Positions 32,144-40,898 of a stretch of 64,000 nt of DNA are shown here, piece by piece (the first letter of the stretch is position 1; every line of letters begins with the position of its first letter). The stretch spans positions 124,001 through 188,000 of the forward strand of contig NZ_CP027116.1 in NCBI RefSeq assembly GCF_003431975.1, given 5' to 3'. A model generated the notes under the pieces. It saw only the letters and a program-made list of their open reading frames with translations, ran no database searches and was not told the DNA's origin. This stretch comes from Bacillus pumilus (GTDB lineage: Bacteria; Bacillota; Bacilli; Bacillales; Bacillaceae). Position numbers and translations under genes: made by a program.

Positions 32144-32887
32144 ATGAAGGTTAAATGTACCGTATCCTACGATGGGACACATTTTAAAGGCTATCAGGTG
32201 CAGCCTGGGCAGCGAACTGTTCAGACGGAGATCGAGTCGGCCCTTGCAAGAATGCACAAGCAGGATGAACTGATTCCGATTGTGGCTTCCGGCCGCACGG
32301 ACAGTGGTGTCCATGCGAAGGGGCAGGTTATCCATTTCGACACCCCGCTCTCGATCCCAATGGAAAGATGGCCTTTTGCCCTCAACAGTCTTCTGCCGGA
32401 TGATATCCGGGTTCTAAAGGCTGAGGAAGTGGATGAGACGTTTCATGCACGTTTTAGTGTCGTTTCGAAGGAGTACCGTTATAAGGTCTCAACGGAAACG
32501 CACCAAAATGTGTTCACGAGACAGTATGCCTGCCACTTTCCTTACCGGCTTGATGCAAGCAAAATGAGAGAAGCTTCTGGGTACCTCGTTGGCACACACG
32601 ACTTCACAAGCTTTTGTGCGGCCAATACAGAGGTTCAGGACAAGGTGAGGGAGATTTACACCCTTGAATGGGAAAACGTCTCAGACGGGCTTGAAATGCG
32701 TGTGAGAGGAAATGGTTTTTTATACAACATGGTGCGAATTATCGCTGGAACGTTACTTGAAATCGGATCTGGTAAATTTCACCCGGAAGAGATAAAAACC
32801 ATGCTTGCCGCCCGAAATCGCGAAGCGGCAGGCAAGACTGCGCCTAGTCACGGACTGTATTTATGGGAAGTTTTCTATGACAACTAA
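32144..32887 (+). CDS. truA: tRNA pseudouridine(38-40) synthase TruA
   Basis: 247 residues. It converts uridines 38, 39 and 40 of tRNA anticodon arms to pseudouridine. The catalytic aspartate is Asp53 in SGRTDSGVHA; other family blocks are RFSVVSKEYRY, GTHDFTSFCA and GNGFLYNMVRIIAGTLLEIG. It is likely co-transcribed with ecfA1A2T, as in B. subtilis. Confidence 0.96.
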   Translation: MKVKCTVSYDGTHFKGYQVQPGQRTVQTEIESALARMHKQDELIPIVASGRTDSGVHAKGQVIHFDTPLSIPMERWPFALNSLLPDDIRVLKAEEVDETFHARFSVVSKEYRYKVSTETHQNVFTRQYACHFPYRLDASKMREASGYLVGTHDFTSFCAANTEVQDKVREIYTLEWENVSDGLEMRVRGNGFLYNMVRIIAGTLLEIGSGKFHPEEIKTMLAARNREAAGKTAPSHGLYLWEVFYDN

Positions 32888-32905
32888 ACCAGGTGTAACA
32901 TGTTC

Positions 32906-32934
32906 TTGACACAGGAAGCAGAAAGTTATAAGAT
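32906..32934 (+). promoter_or_regulatory. Sigma-A promoter of rplM-rpsI
   Basis: TTGACA (32906-32911), 17-bp spacer, TAAGAT (32929-32934). It lies immediately before the L13 leader and gives rplM-rpsI their own transcript. Confidence 0.75.
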
Positions 32935-32946
32935 ATCATATGGTAT

Positions 32947-33000
32947 GTATTTCAACCCCACAAATAAGCCCCGGAAGACTTATCTTGTGTTTTGAAATAG
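32947..33000 (+). ncRNA. L13 leader (ribosomal protein autoregulatory element)
   Basis: The outer stem TATTTCAA / TTTGAAATA (32948-32955 with 32991-32999) encloses CACAAATAAG and CTTATCTTGTG arms (about 32959-32968 with 32979-32989). This matches the layout of the L13 leader described in Bacillales, through which excess L13 is thought to lower expression of its own operon. It is placed between the promoter and rplM, as expected. Confidence 0.75.
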
Positions 33001-33033
33001 AACGTAGCATTTGATTCAAGGAAAAATCATTGA

Positions 33034-33492
<459 letters not shown>

Positions 33493-33512
33493 TTATAAGG
33501 GAGGTTAACAAT

Positions 33513-33905
33513 TTGGCACAGGTTCAATATTACGGTACAGGTCGTCGTAAAAGTTCTGTAGCGCGCGTTCGCTTAGTTCCAGGTGAAGGCCGTATCGTCG
33601 TTAATAATCGTGAAATTACTGAATACATTCCATTCGCTGCTTTAATCGAAGACGTGAAACAACCTTTGAACATCACAGAAACAGCTAACAGCTACGATGT
33701 TCTTGTAACTGTTCACGGTGGTGGATTCTCTGGTCAAGCTGGAGCAATTCGTCACGGTATCTCTCGTGCTCTTCTAGAAGTAGATCCTGAGTACCGTACA
33801 CCACTTAAACGTGCTGGACTTCTTACTCGTGACCCTCGTATGAAAGAGCGTAAAAAATACGGTCTTAAAGGCGCACGTAGAGCTCCTCAGTTCTCAAAAC
33901 GTTAA
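33513..33905 (+). CDS. rpsI: 30S ribosomal protein S9
   Basis: 130 residues from a TTG start after AAGGGAGG. The protein begins [23 protein letters not shown] and ends [24 protein letters not shown], with the C-terminal arginine that contacts P-site tRNA (sequence end FSKR). Classic partner of rplM. A strong terminator follows. Confidence 0.98.
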   Translation: MAQVQYYGTGRRKSSVARVRLVPGEGRIVVNNREITEYIPFAALIEDVKQPLNITETANSYDVLVTVHGGGFSGQAGAIRHGISRALLEVDPEYRTPLKRAGLLTRDPRMKERKKYGLKGARRAPQFSKR

Positions 33906-33960
33906 TCAATTTTATATTGTATGGACGTTTTACAAAGGTTTGTTACAGACAAACCTTATA

Positions 33961-33995
33961 AAAAAAGCATCAGCATCCTGCTGATGCTTTTTTTT
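33961..33995 (+). terminator. Terminator after rpsI
   Basis: AGCATCAGCA (33966-33975) and TGCTGATGCT (33979-33988) form a perfect 10-bp stem with a TCC loop and a run of eight T residues; A-run upstream makes it partly bidirectional. Confidence 0.93.
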
Positions 33996-34033
33996 GTGCT
34001 TTTTATGTATAGATCATGACTGGTCTCATCCAC

Positions 34034-34061
34034 TTGGAAACGTATAAAATATGAGTATAGA
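34034..34061 (+). promoter_or_regulatory. Candidate sigma-A promoter for the first acetyltransferase
   Basis: TTGGAA (34034-34039), 16-bp spacer, TATAGA (34056-34061), 33 bases before the start codon. Moderate match only. Confidence 0.4.
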
Positions 34062-34094
34062 AATTTTTCTGTTTAAAAAGATGGAGGTTGTCCT

Positions 34095-34610
34095 ATGAAA
34101 CTAACGACTGAAAGATGTCTCATTCGACCGTTTACTGAGGATGATTGGCAGGATGTCTATGCATATACATCTGATCCTGCAGTGATGAAGTATATTCCAG
34201 AAGGTGTTTTTTCTAAAGACGCTGCAAGGGATTTTGTCAAAAATAATAGTCATGAAAAAGCTAAGAATTTTGCTGTCTTATTAAAAGAAGATCATACATG
34301 CATCGGGCATATCGTGTTTCATCCTTACTTTGGTGAGCACACATATGAAATTGGCTGGGTCTTCAATCCTGCATATCAAAACAAAGGCTATGCTTCTGAA
34401 TCGGCTTATGCTGTACTACATCATGGCTTTCACACACTGAACTTACATCGCATCATTGCCACTTGTCAGCCTGAAAATGTGCCGTCTTGGAGGGTGATGG
34501 AGAAAATGAGGATGAGGCGAGAAGGATACTTTAAAAAATGTATACCACAAGGAAATGAGTGGTGGGATGAGTTTTATTATGCCATCTTACGAGAGGAATG
34601 GAAAACTTGA
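34095..34610 (+). CDS. GNAT-family acetyltransferase, RimJ/RimL-like
   Basis: 171 residues. The N-terminus TERCLIRPFTEDDWQDVYAYTSDPAVMKYIPEG and the acetyl-CoA segment GWVFNPAYQNKGYASESAYAVLHHGFHTLNLHRIIATCQPENVPSWRVMEKM are those of the Acetyltransf_3 (RimJ/RimL) group, which acetylate protein N-termini or small amines. The substrate cannot be told from sequence. Start after GGAGGTTG. It is the first gene of a short accessory stretch between rpsI and ybaK; no B. subtilis counterpart at this place that I recall. Confidence 0.85.
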   Translation: MKLTTERCLIRPFTEDDWQDVYAYTSDPAVMKYIPEGVFSKDAARDFVKNNSHEKAKNFAVLLKEDHTCIGHIVFHPYFGEHTYEIGWVFNPAYQNKGYASESAYAVLHHGFHTLNLHRIIATCQPENVPSWRVMEKMRMRREGYFKKCIPQGNEWWDEFYYAILREEWKT

Positions 34611-34707
34611 TAAGTTTTCTTGATATGAAGTGATTCGTCATTCCAAATATCTCTTGGCTTTCGCTATTGATATAATCAGATCAAATAAGCAGAAGAGAGG
34701 CATGGCC

Positions 34708-35454
34708 ATGAGGAACTTTGATGCACATTTTCATATCATTGATTTTGATTTTCCCATTCAAGAAAACCAAGGGTACACACCGCCTAGTTATGTGGTGAAT
34801 GATTATAAGAGAGACACATCTGATCTGGGGATTGTCGGTGGAGCGATTGTGTCCGGGTCATTTCAAGGCTTTGATCAAGGCTATTTGTTGAAGGCACTGG
34901 ATGAACTGGGTCCCGCTTTTTGTGGTGTGACTCAATTACCTTTTACGGCAACTGATGATGAAATTGATCATTTGAATCAACATGGGGTAAAGGCTTTACG
35001 TTTTAATGTGAAGCGGGGCGGTTCTGAGGATATTTCAAAGCTCGATTATTTTGCGAGAAGGGTGTATGAGCTGGTGGGCTGGCATAGTGAGCTCTACATA
35101 GACGCTAAGCATCTCCCTGACATTTCATCTACGCTCGAACAGCTGCCGGCCGTTTCGATTGATCATTTAGGCTTATCGGAAGAAGGCTTGCCGCATTTGC
35201 TCAAGCTAGTTGATAAAGGAGTTCGGGTGAAAGCAACAGGTTTTGGACGAGTCGATTTAAACGTTGAACATGCATTGACGTCCATTTATCAAACGAATCC
35301 TGATGCCCTGATGTTTGGTACAGACCTTCCATCCACAAGGGCGAAGCGTCCATTTGAATACGGTGATGTTGAGTTGATTCAACAGCTCTTTGATGAAAAA
35401 GCAGCTGATCACATCTTATATAAGAACGCACATCATTGGTATTTTGGTCAATAA
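34708..35454 (+). CDS. Amidohydrolase-family protein
   Basis: 248 residues from the ATG at 34708, 7 nt after AGAGAGG; ATG 34702 and a longer frame are possible but poorly spaced from the ribosome site. The start MRNFDAHFHI gives the metal-binding HxH (His7, His9), and the barrel motifs LYIDAKHLP, VSIDHLGL and FGTDLPST (probable metal Asp) follow, as in Amidohydro_2 (COG3618-type lactone hydrolases and relatives). Substrate is unknown. The gene is followed closely by a GNAT gene, 22 nt downstream, possibly in one transcript. Confidence 0.8.
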   Translation: MRNFDAHFHIIDFDFPIQENQGYTPPSYVVNDYKRDTSDLGIVGGAIVSGSFQGFDQGYLLKALDELGPAFCGVTQLPFTATDDEIDHLNQHGVKALRFNVKRGGSEDISKLDYFARRVYELVGWHSELYIDAKHLPDISSTLEQLPAVSIDHLGLSEEGLPHLLKLVDKGVRVKATGFGRVDLNVEHALTSIYQTNPDALMFGTDLPSTRAKRPFEYGDVELIQQLFDEKAADHILYKNAHHWYFGQ

Positions 35455-35476
35455 TTTCATAGGAGGTGTGTGTTCA

Positions 35477-35950
35477 ATGGGATTCAGTCAACTGACGTTC
35501 AGGGAAGCCAAGCTGGATGATCTCGACAAAATCGTCTTCATGCTCGCGGATGACATGTTAGGTCAAAAAAGAGAGTGTTACACTCAACCATTATTAGAAA
35601 GCTATATCGAAGCCTTTCATTCAATAGATAGTGATCCAAATATTGAACTCATTGTTGCGTGTGATCAGAAAGAAGCTGTCGGTGTTCTTCAGTTGACCAT
35701 GACACCATTTCTTACACATCAAGGAGGATGGAGAGCATCCATCGAAGGAGTTCGTACGGCTTCGACTCATAGAGGAAAAGGAATTGGCACGATGTTGATA
35801 AAAAAGGCTATTCAACATGCAAGCGACCGAGGCTGTCATATGATTCAGCTAACAACAGACAAACAGAGACCAGATGCACGCCGTTTTTACGAAAAGTTGG
35901 GCTTTGAAGCTACGCATGATGGGATGAAGCTGCAGCTGCCTCATGAATAA
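35477..35950 (+). CDS. GNAT-family N-acetyltransferase
   Basis: 157 residues from the ATG after AGGAGGTGTG. The acetyl-CoA loop is EGVRTASTHRGKGIGTMLIKKAIQHASDRGCHMIQLTTDKQRPDARRFYEKLGFEATHDGMKLQL, the R/Q-x-x-G-x-G/A motif appearing as HRGKGIG. Bacillus homologues are usually described only as small-molecule acetyltransferases. Probably co-transcribed with the amidohydrolase; ended by the terminator at 35962-35990. Confidence 0.85.
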   Translation: MGFSQLTFREAKLDDLDKIVFMLADDMLGQKRECYTQPLLESYIEAFHSIDSDPNIELIVACDQKEAVGVLQLTMTPFLTHQGGWRASIEGVRTASTHRGKGIGTMLIKKAIQHASDRGCHMIQLTTDKQRPDARRFYEKLGFEATHDGMKLQLPHE

Positions 35951-35961
35951 AAGCATCAAGC

Positions 35962-35990
35962 GGAGGGGATTCACAACCCCCTTCTTTTTT
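35962..35990 (+). terminator. Terminator after the second acetyltransferase
   Basis: GGAGGGG (35962-35968) pairs with CCCCTTC (35978-35984) with one G-T pair, followed by T6. Confidence 0.8.
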
Positions 35991-36057
35991 CTATCTTTAT
36001 TTCAAATATTTTTATATTGAAGAGGAGAATCTATAGTGGTTGGGAAAGGAGATACAT

Positions 36058-37056
36058 TTGAATAAAACAAAAGAAGATCTTTTGACATTTGTCATGAAAA
36101 ACAAAAAGGACGTATCAGCGACAATCATCGAAAATGAAGATGTGGTATTAGATTAGAATGGTGATCAAAAAACACCACTTGCAAGTACGGTGAAATTAAT
36201 GGTTTTGTTTCATTTTGTTAAAACCGTCTCTAACGGTGACATCAAGCTAGATGAAAAAGTGGCATTGTCTGATATAGAGCGGTTTTATATTGATAGAACA
36301 GATGGCGGTGCGCACGCGTATTGGCTGGAGGTCAATGATTTTTCTGAGCATGCGACTTTATTAGATGTCGCCAAAGGGATGATGCAAGTTAGTTCGAATG
36401 CTTGTACGGATTATTTGATTGATCGGCTGAGCTTAGAAAAGATCAATGATCAGATGAAACAAGCAGGTCTTTCAGAACATGATGAACTCATGCCGGTCAC
36501 CCCAAAGCTTTTATGGTCATCTTATGTAGCTGATCATCGGCGGGATGCATTAAAGCAAATGAGCGGTGTATCTCATGAACAATACAAATCTCTAATGAAT
36601 GAGATTTTTGATATCATGAAAAATGACCCAGAGCAAAAAAAGGCGTTAGAAGAAAAAATGATGAAAAAGAACTTATTAAGCTTGCGTATTCAATCATTAC
36701 TGACGCAAAAAATGACAAGGTCAACAACTAATCAATATGCACATTTTATGAAACGTCTACAGGATGAGCTGTTAACAACAGAAGAAAAGCGTCTTTTTAG
36801 CCAAATTGTGCTGGGAGAAACATTCAAGACGGAAACAGATCAATACCTTTGGTATAAAGGCGGAGCAACATTGTTTGTTTTCACAGCTGCTTTATATCGA
36901 AAAACAGATACATCAACTATATCCCTCTCTCTATTTATCAATGATCCGAAAGCGGACAATTCTCACTGGATTGAGGAAGTATTCAATGAATTTATACTCA
37001 CTGCAGCAGTGGACCAAAACTTTCGACAAAGATTGATTCAAGCTTTTACTAAATAA
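36058..37056 (+). pseudogene. Serine beta-lactamase-like hydrolase interrupted by an in-frame amber codon
   Basis: A TTG start after GGAAAGGAGAT opens a frame (NKTKEDLLTFVMKNKKDVSA...) that runs 32 codons to a TAG at 36154-36156 and then continues in the same frame to 37056. Without the TAG the product would be 332 residues of the class A beta-lactamase-related family. The catalytic SxxK is STVK at 36184-36195, nine codons after the stop. Downstream are SSNACTDYLIDRL (SxN-like) and WYKGGATL (KGG in the KTG position). The first start codon after the stop, GTG 36190, is already past the nucleophile serine, so reinitiation cannot give an active enzyme. A single point change separates this from an intact gene, suggesting recent loss or a sequencing error. 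Confidence 0.75.
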
Positions 37057-37061
37057 TCATC

Positions 37062-37092
37062 AAAAAAACAGAGGGAGACACCCCTCTGTTTT
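37062..37092. terminator. Bidirectional terminator between the beta-lactamase-like gene and the lipoprotein gene
   Basis: CAGAGGG (37069-37075) and CCCTCTG (37082-37088), flanked by A-rich and T-rich sides, serve the converging genes on both strands. Confidence 0.88.
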
Positions 37093-37093
37093 A

Positions 37094-37660
37094 TTATTTC
37101 TGCATGGGAAACACTTTATATACATCTTGCCGTTTCTCTTTTGACTTCACAACTCCATCAACCAGTTCCTTCTGCCAAAGCGCTACATTGTCTTGGTACT
37201 CTTTGAATGAGTGAGGGAGCTTTTTTTCTAGTTGCTGTCTATTAAACGTGACAGCTGGTTCATTGTTTGAGCTCATCTTGAGGGTTACCTGCTTAACATT
37301 ATCGACGAGGATAAAAAGTGCGAATGCGTTGTATAAATACGTTTTCTCAATCGTCTCCTTTTGATCAAACCAGTATGCGTCAAATTGTTTTTCTGTGTCA
37401 TCGGCATTTTCTTTTACTCCGTATGTAATGTCTAATGACTTTCCATCAACGATTTCAAATTCTCGAATCATACCTCCAGGAAGCTCTGATAAGATCTCAC
37501 GAATGGTTGAGTTGTCACCAAGATACGTGTTTTTGTGCTTAGAAAGCTGTTTTAATGATATATCTTCTATTCCTTTTATGCTCTTCTGCTCGGTCGCTTG
37601 ACTGTTGCATCCAGATAAGACGACTGTTAGTAGCAACAGGATATACATCCACTTCTTCAT
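37094..37660 (-). CDS. Putative lipoprotein of unknown function
   Basis: 188 residues with a lipoprotein signal: MKKWMYILLLLTVVLSGCNS, lipobox LSGC with the acylated Cys at 18. The mature part has no motif I recognise; it is mixed charged alpha/beta sequence without further membrane segments and contains no extra cysteines, so it is probably a small cell-surface lipoprotein. It faces the accessory genes and is transcribed from its own promoter. Start ATG at 37660 after AAAAGGGGC. Confidence 0.75.
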   Translation of the reverse strand: MKKWMYILLLLTVVLSGCNSQATEQKSIKGIEDISLKQLSKHKNTYLGDNSTIREILSELPGGMIREFEIVDGKSLDITYGVKENADDTEKQFDAYWFDQKETIEKTYLYNAFALFILVDNVKQVTLKMSSNNEPAVTFNRQQLEKKLPHSFKEYQDNVALWQKELVDGVVKSKEKRQDVYKVFPMQK

Positions 37661-37684
37661 GAATTTTGCCCCTTTTCTATTCTT

Positions 37685-37713
37685 TCTATATATAAATGTT
37701 CATTTTATCACAA
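37685..37713 (-). promoter_or_regulatory. Candidate sigma-A promoter of the lipoprotein gene
   Basis: On the minus strand: TTGTGA (37713-37708), 17-bp spacer, TATAGA (37690-37685), 25 bases before the start codon. Confidence 0.4.
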
Positions 37714-37807
37714 TTTTCCAATCCGTTAGCTCATTGATTTCCATTTACTGAACTGCATGTTTTGTTCAAACCAACGAACAATACAAAGAAAAAAAGGAGT
37801 TCAGTCC

Positions 37808-38251
37808 ATGGCAGAAGTGCTTTCATTTTATCAATTGAAAACAAAACGAGATGTCACGCTTGAAAAGAAGCTGTTGCGTACATTGTCTCTTCAACAGGTG
37901 ACGGTTGCTTCCGAGAAATTCACGAAGAAGCTGTTCCCATTTGCAGATGATCCAGCCGGTATTATGAGTGATGGCTGCATCGATTTCGCCATTGAAGCTT
38001 TTTTAGCAGGTGGGAGATACGGAGAGTCGAGTAAGTATGGTGAATCATTCGATGATATAAAGAAGCGGTCAGTTCATGAAGAAGATGAACTGGTTGAGGA
38101 GCTAGCAGGGTGTTTGCAGTCGTGGGGGAATATGTTCCGAATGGAGCGCAAGATGTCGTGTTTGTATCCATTTGCGAAGGATTTTTTAAGCGTGTGGTGG
38201 GAGGAAGGCTTTCGAGAATCAGAAAAAAGACACAAGCTTCGGCTGCATTAA
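37808..38251 (+). CDS. ybaK: DUF2521 protein YbaK
   Basis: 147 residues from the ATG at 37808 (Shine-Dalgarno AAAAGGAGTTC). It matches YbaK of B. subtilis in length and in blocks such as GCIDFAIEAFLAGGRYGES and WWEEGFRESEKRHKLRLH. Function is unknown. In B. subtilis it precedes cwlD and is expressed with it during sporulation. The name YbaK here is the Bacillus gene, not the E. coli Cys-tRNA(Pro) deacylase. Confidence 0.88.
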   Translation: MAEVLSFYQLKTKRDVTLEKKLLRTLSLQQVTVASEKFTKKLFPFADDPAGIMSDGCIDFAIEAFLAGGRYGESSKYGESFDDIKKRSVHEEDELVEELAGCLQSWGNMFRMERKMSCLYPFAKDFLSVWWEEGFRESEKRHKLRLH

Positions 38252-38280
38252 GCATATTTTCAGCCCTTGTCCCATATCTA
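38252..38280 (+). promoter_or_regulatory. Candidate sigma-E promoter of cwlD
   Basis: GCATATT (38252-38258), 14-bp spacer, CATATCTA (38273-38280). This fits the sigma-E pattern (-35 about GMATATT, 14-15 bp, -10 CATACAAT-like). cwlD is known to be expressed in sporulation in B. subtilis. Confidence 0.5.
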
Positions 38281-38309
38281 TAAAATAATGGTGTATGGGA
38301 GGGACAGGG

Positions 38310-39023
38310 ATGAAAAGAAAGCTGAAGTGGACAGGGTTTTTAATTGGATTTATTGTCCTCTTATTCTTATTCAGGTTTCAATTTCTAAATGATGATTCAT
38401 GGAAATCATGGAATTTGCCTCTAAGCGGGAAAATCATCTATTTAGATCCGGGTCATGGTGGTCCAGATGGCGGGGCTGTAGGGGGAGAACTGCTTGAAAA
38501 AGAGATTGCACTGGATGTGTCCATGAAGATACGTGACTATTTACAGGAGCAGGGAGCGCTTGTTCTCATGACTCGCGAGGATGATTCTGATTTATCATCA
38601 AAGAATACAAAGGGATATGCACGAAAGAAAGCAGAGGATTTAAGAAACCGGGTAAAAGCCATCAATGAGTCTGAAGCGGATCTCTATTTAAGTATTCATT
38701 TAAATGCAATTCCATCGAACAAATGGAGCGGCGCGCAGACGTTTTTTTACGGAAAGTATGAAGAGAACGAAAAGGCAGCGAAGTTCATTCAAGATGAATT
38801 ACGCAGAAATCTTGAAAACACAGATCGAAAGGCGAAGCGGATCAACGGCATTTATTTAATGCAAAATGTGACAAAGCCAGGAGCCCTTGTGGAAATTGGT
38901 TTTCTTTCCAACCCGAAAGAGGCCGGTCAGCTGGCAACGCCTAAATATCAGGATCAAATTGCTGCCTCCATTTATAAAGGTATTTTAAGATATTTGACAG
39001 AGCAAAAAGAGCCGCCTGAATAA
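38310..39023 (+). CDS. cwlD: Germination-specific N-acetylmuramoyl-L-alanine amidase CwlD
   Basis: 237 residues from the ATG at 38310, placed 5 nt after GGGAGGGA; an ATG at 38295 precedes that site. One N-terminal membrane segment (about 8-24) exports the Amidase_3 domain. Zinc ligands are His49 (DPGHGG), Glu63 (GELLEKE) and the histidine in LSIHLNA; the catalytic glutamate is in GALVEIGFLSN. CwlD strips peptide side chains so that PdaA can form muramic delta-lactam in the spore cortex, needed for germination. Confidence 0.95.
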   Translation: MKRKLKWTGFLIGFIVLLFLFRFQFLNDDSWKSWNLPLSGKIIYLDPGHGGPDGGAVGGELLEKEIALDVSMKIRDYLQEQGALVLMTREDDSDLSSKNTKGYARKKAEDLRNRVKAINESEADLYLSIHLNAIPSNKWSGAQTFFYGKYEENEKAAKFIQDELRRNLENTDRKAKRINGIYLMQNVTKPGALVEIGFLSNPKEAGQLATPKYQDQIAASIYKGILRYLTEQKEPPE

Positions 39024-39126
39024 GGGGCTTTTTCCTTTTGAACGCAGGCAAACAGGACAGACATTGTAAGGATATGTATGATATACTTGGTTTGTAAACG
39101 AATTCAATAAAGGGTGAGGTTCTGCT

Positions 39127-40185
39127 ATGATCGGACAAGATGATGTGAGAAAACTAGTTGGGAAGATGGACGAACCTTTCCTTCATATACCGCTTGGTGA
39201 GCTGGATGCCATTAAGGAAATCAGCCTAAAGCCTGAAAAAGAGCATGTAAGCTTAAAAGTGGCGATTGCCAAAACGGGCACTGCTGAGCAGATGAAGCTT
39301 CAGCAAGACATCGTACAAGCTTTGAAAGCAGAGGGCGCTAATACAGTAGGACTTCGTTTTGAAGAACTGCCTCAGGAAACACTTGAAAGGTTTATGCCAG
39401 CGCAGGATGAGGAAGAAAACCTGCTCAACGCTAAAAATCCGCCTGAGTTCCTAGCGATTGCGAGTGGAAAGGGAGGCGTTGGGAAATCAACCGTTTCTGT
39501 TAACCTTGCTGTTGCGCTTGCCCGTCTAGGGAAAAAAGTCGGGCTGATTGATGCAGATATTTATGGCTTTAGTGTACCGGATATGATGGGAATCACCGTT
39601 AGACCAACAGTTAAAGGGGAAAAAATCATACCTGTGGAACGCTTTGGCGTCAAAGTGATTTCAATGGGCTTTTTTGTTGAAGAAAATGCACCGGTCATTT
39701 GGAGAGGACCGATGCTTGGTAAAATGCTAAATAATTTCTTCCATGAAGTCGAGTGGGGAGAATTAGATTACTTACTATTAGACCTGCCGCCTGGTACGGG
39801 AGATGTGGCGCTTGATATTCATACAATGCTTCCTATCTGTAAAGAAATCATTGTCACAACACCGCATCCTACAGCTGCTTTCGTTGCTGCTAGAGCAGGC
39901 GCAATGGCCCTGCAAACAGATCACGAGGTGCTGGGGGTTGTTGAGAATATGAGCTATTATGAAAGCAAAAAAACAGGTGAGAAAGAATATGTCTTTGGAA
40001 AAGGAGGCGGGGACAAGCTGGCAGAAGAGCTGCGAGTATCGGTCCTTGGTCAAATTCCTTTAAGGCAGCCTGATTGGAATGAAGATGATTTTGCTCCATC
40101 CGTCTATGATGCGACCCATCCAACGGGAGAAGTGTATCAACACATTGCGAATAAAGTCATTGAACAATTAGCAGTAAAAGCATAA
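39127..40185 (+). CDS. salA: Mrp/NBP35-type ATPase SalA
   Basis: 352 residues. An N-terminal DUF59 (MIP18-like) domain of about 100 residues precedes a deviant Walker P-loop ATPase with GKGGVGKS at 114-121 and LIDADIYGFSVPDMMG. Most Mrp proteins carry and deliver iron-sulfur clusters; Bacillus SalA was reported as a repressor of scoC and so an activator of exoprotease genes. The C-terminal CxxC of cluster-carrying Mrp proteins is not seen (only single Cys in LPICKEI), consistent with the SalA branch. Confidence 0.93.
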   Translation: MIGQDDVRKLVGKMDEPFLHIPLGELDAIKEISLKPEKEHVSLKVAIAKTGTAEQMKLQQDIVQALKAEGANTVGLRFEELPQETLERFMPAQDEEENLLNAKNPPEFLAIASGKGGVGKSTVSVNLAVALARLGKKVGLIDADIYGFSVPDMMGITVRPTVKGEKIIPVERFGVKVISMGFFVEENAPVIWRGPMLGKMLNNFFHEVEWGELDYLLLDLPPGTGDVALDIHTMLPICKEIIVTTPHPTAAFVAARAGAMALQTDHEVLGVVENMSYYESKKTGEKEYVFGKGGGDKLAEELRVSVLGQIPLRQPDWNEDDFAPSVYDATHPTGEVYQHIANKVIEQLAVKA

Positions 40186-40191
40186 TGAAAG

Positions 40192-40217
40192 CCCGAGTGG
40201 ATGTATGTCCACTCGGG
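40192..40217. terminator. Terminator hairpin between salA and gerD
   Basis: CCCGAGTGGA (40192-40201) and TCCACTCGGG (40208-40217), a perfect 10-bp stem with a six-base loop between converging genes. There is no long T-run on either side, so efficiency is uncertain. Confidence 0.7.
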
Positions 40218-40223
40218 TGATGT

Positions 40224-40808
40224 TTAACTACCGCTTTCTTCGCTGCCTTTTGAACCGGAATCACTGCTCTCAGATGCTGCCTTTTTGAGCTCATCTTCGA
40301 ATTTCTTTTTATAAAGAGGACTGCTTAATGTTTCTGTAATGACTTTTTCTAAGTGTTTTCTAAACTCTTTGCTTTTCACCAGTTCACCGTATTTCTTTTC
40401 CATTTCGGGATCCTTGAGAATATCCATCATTAATTGCTGATAGTCAGGGTCCTTCATTAACTGTTTTAACATCTTTTCATGCTGTTGCTGCATGGATTTT
40501 GCGAAAGTCTCGGCAAATTTAGAATCCTCAAAGACCTTCTTCCAGAACTCTTTGCCTTTATCAGAAGTCAGTGTTTTCTCTATCGTTTGCTTCACAGTTT
40601 GTTCATCCATTACCAAAGCTTCATTCATTGCCTCGTCATTTAATAACTGTTGAATGGCCTTTTTACCGTCATCTGTCTTTAATATATCGACGACCATTTT
40701 TTTCGTTTCGTCATAGTCCATATTAGATGAGGATTGGGTTTTGGGAGCACAAGCTGTTAAAGATAAAAGGAGAAAACAGCTCATTATACGCAAGATGCCT
40801 TTTGACAT
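40224..40808 (-). CDS. gerD: Spore germination lipoprotein GerD
   Basis: 194 residues. The signal peptide MSKGILRIMSCFLLLSLTAC ends in the lipobox LTAC (Cys20). The mature part is highly charged and helical (coiled-coil like, EKTLTSDKGKEFWKKVFEDSKFAETFAKSMQQQHEKMLKQL) with a serine- and glycine-rich tail. GerD clusters the nutrient germinant receptors in the inner spore membrane. The promoter has the forespore sigma-G pattern. Confidence 0.95.
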   Translation of the reverse strand: MSKGILRIMSCFLLLSLTACAPKTQSSSNMDYDETKKMVVDILKTDDGKKAIQQLLNDEAMNEALVMDEQTVKQTIEKTLTSDKGKEFWKKVFEDSKFAETFAKSMQQQHEKMLKQLMKDPDYQQLMMDILKDPEMEKKYGELVKSKEFRKHLEKVITETLSSPLYKKKFEDELKKAASESSDSGSKGSEESGS

Positions 40809-40840
40809 ACTGTGGCTCCTTTCGTTACATGTCTTACTTT

Positions 40841-40870
40841 TAATATGAATGTTTCACGTAAATTTATACA
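40841..40870 (-). promoter_or_regulatory. Sigma-G promoter of gerD
   Basis: On the minus strand: TGTATA (40870-40865), 17-bp spacer, CATATTA (40847-40841). This is a good match to the sigma-G pattern (about TGHATA, 17-18 bp, CATAHTA). gerD is a known forespore gene in B. subtilis. Confidence 0.65.
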
Positions 40871-40898
40871 TAACAAAAATAGGGGTTGGATCAATTCA

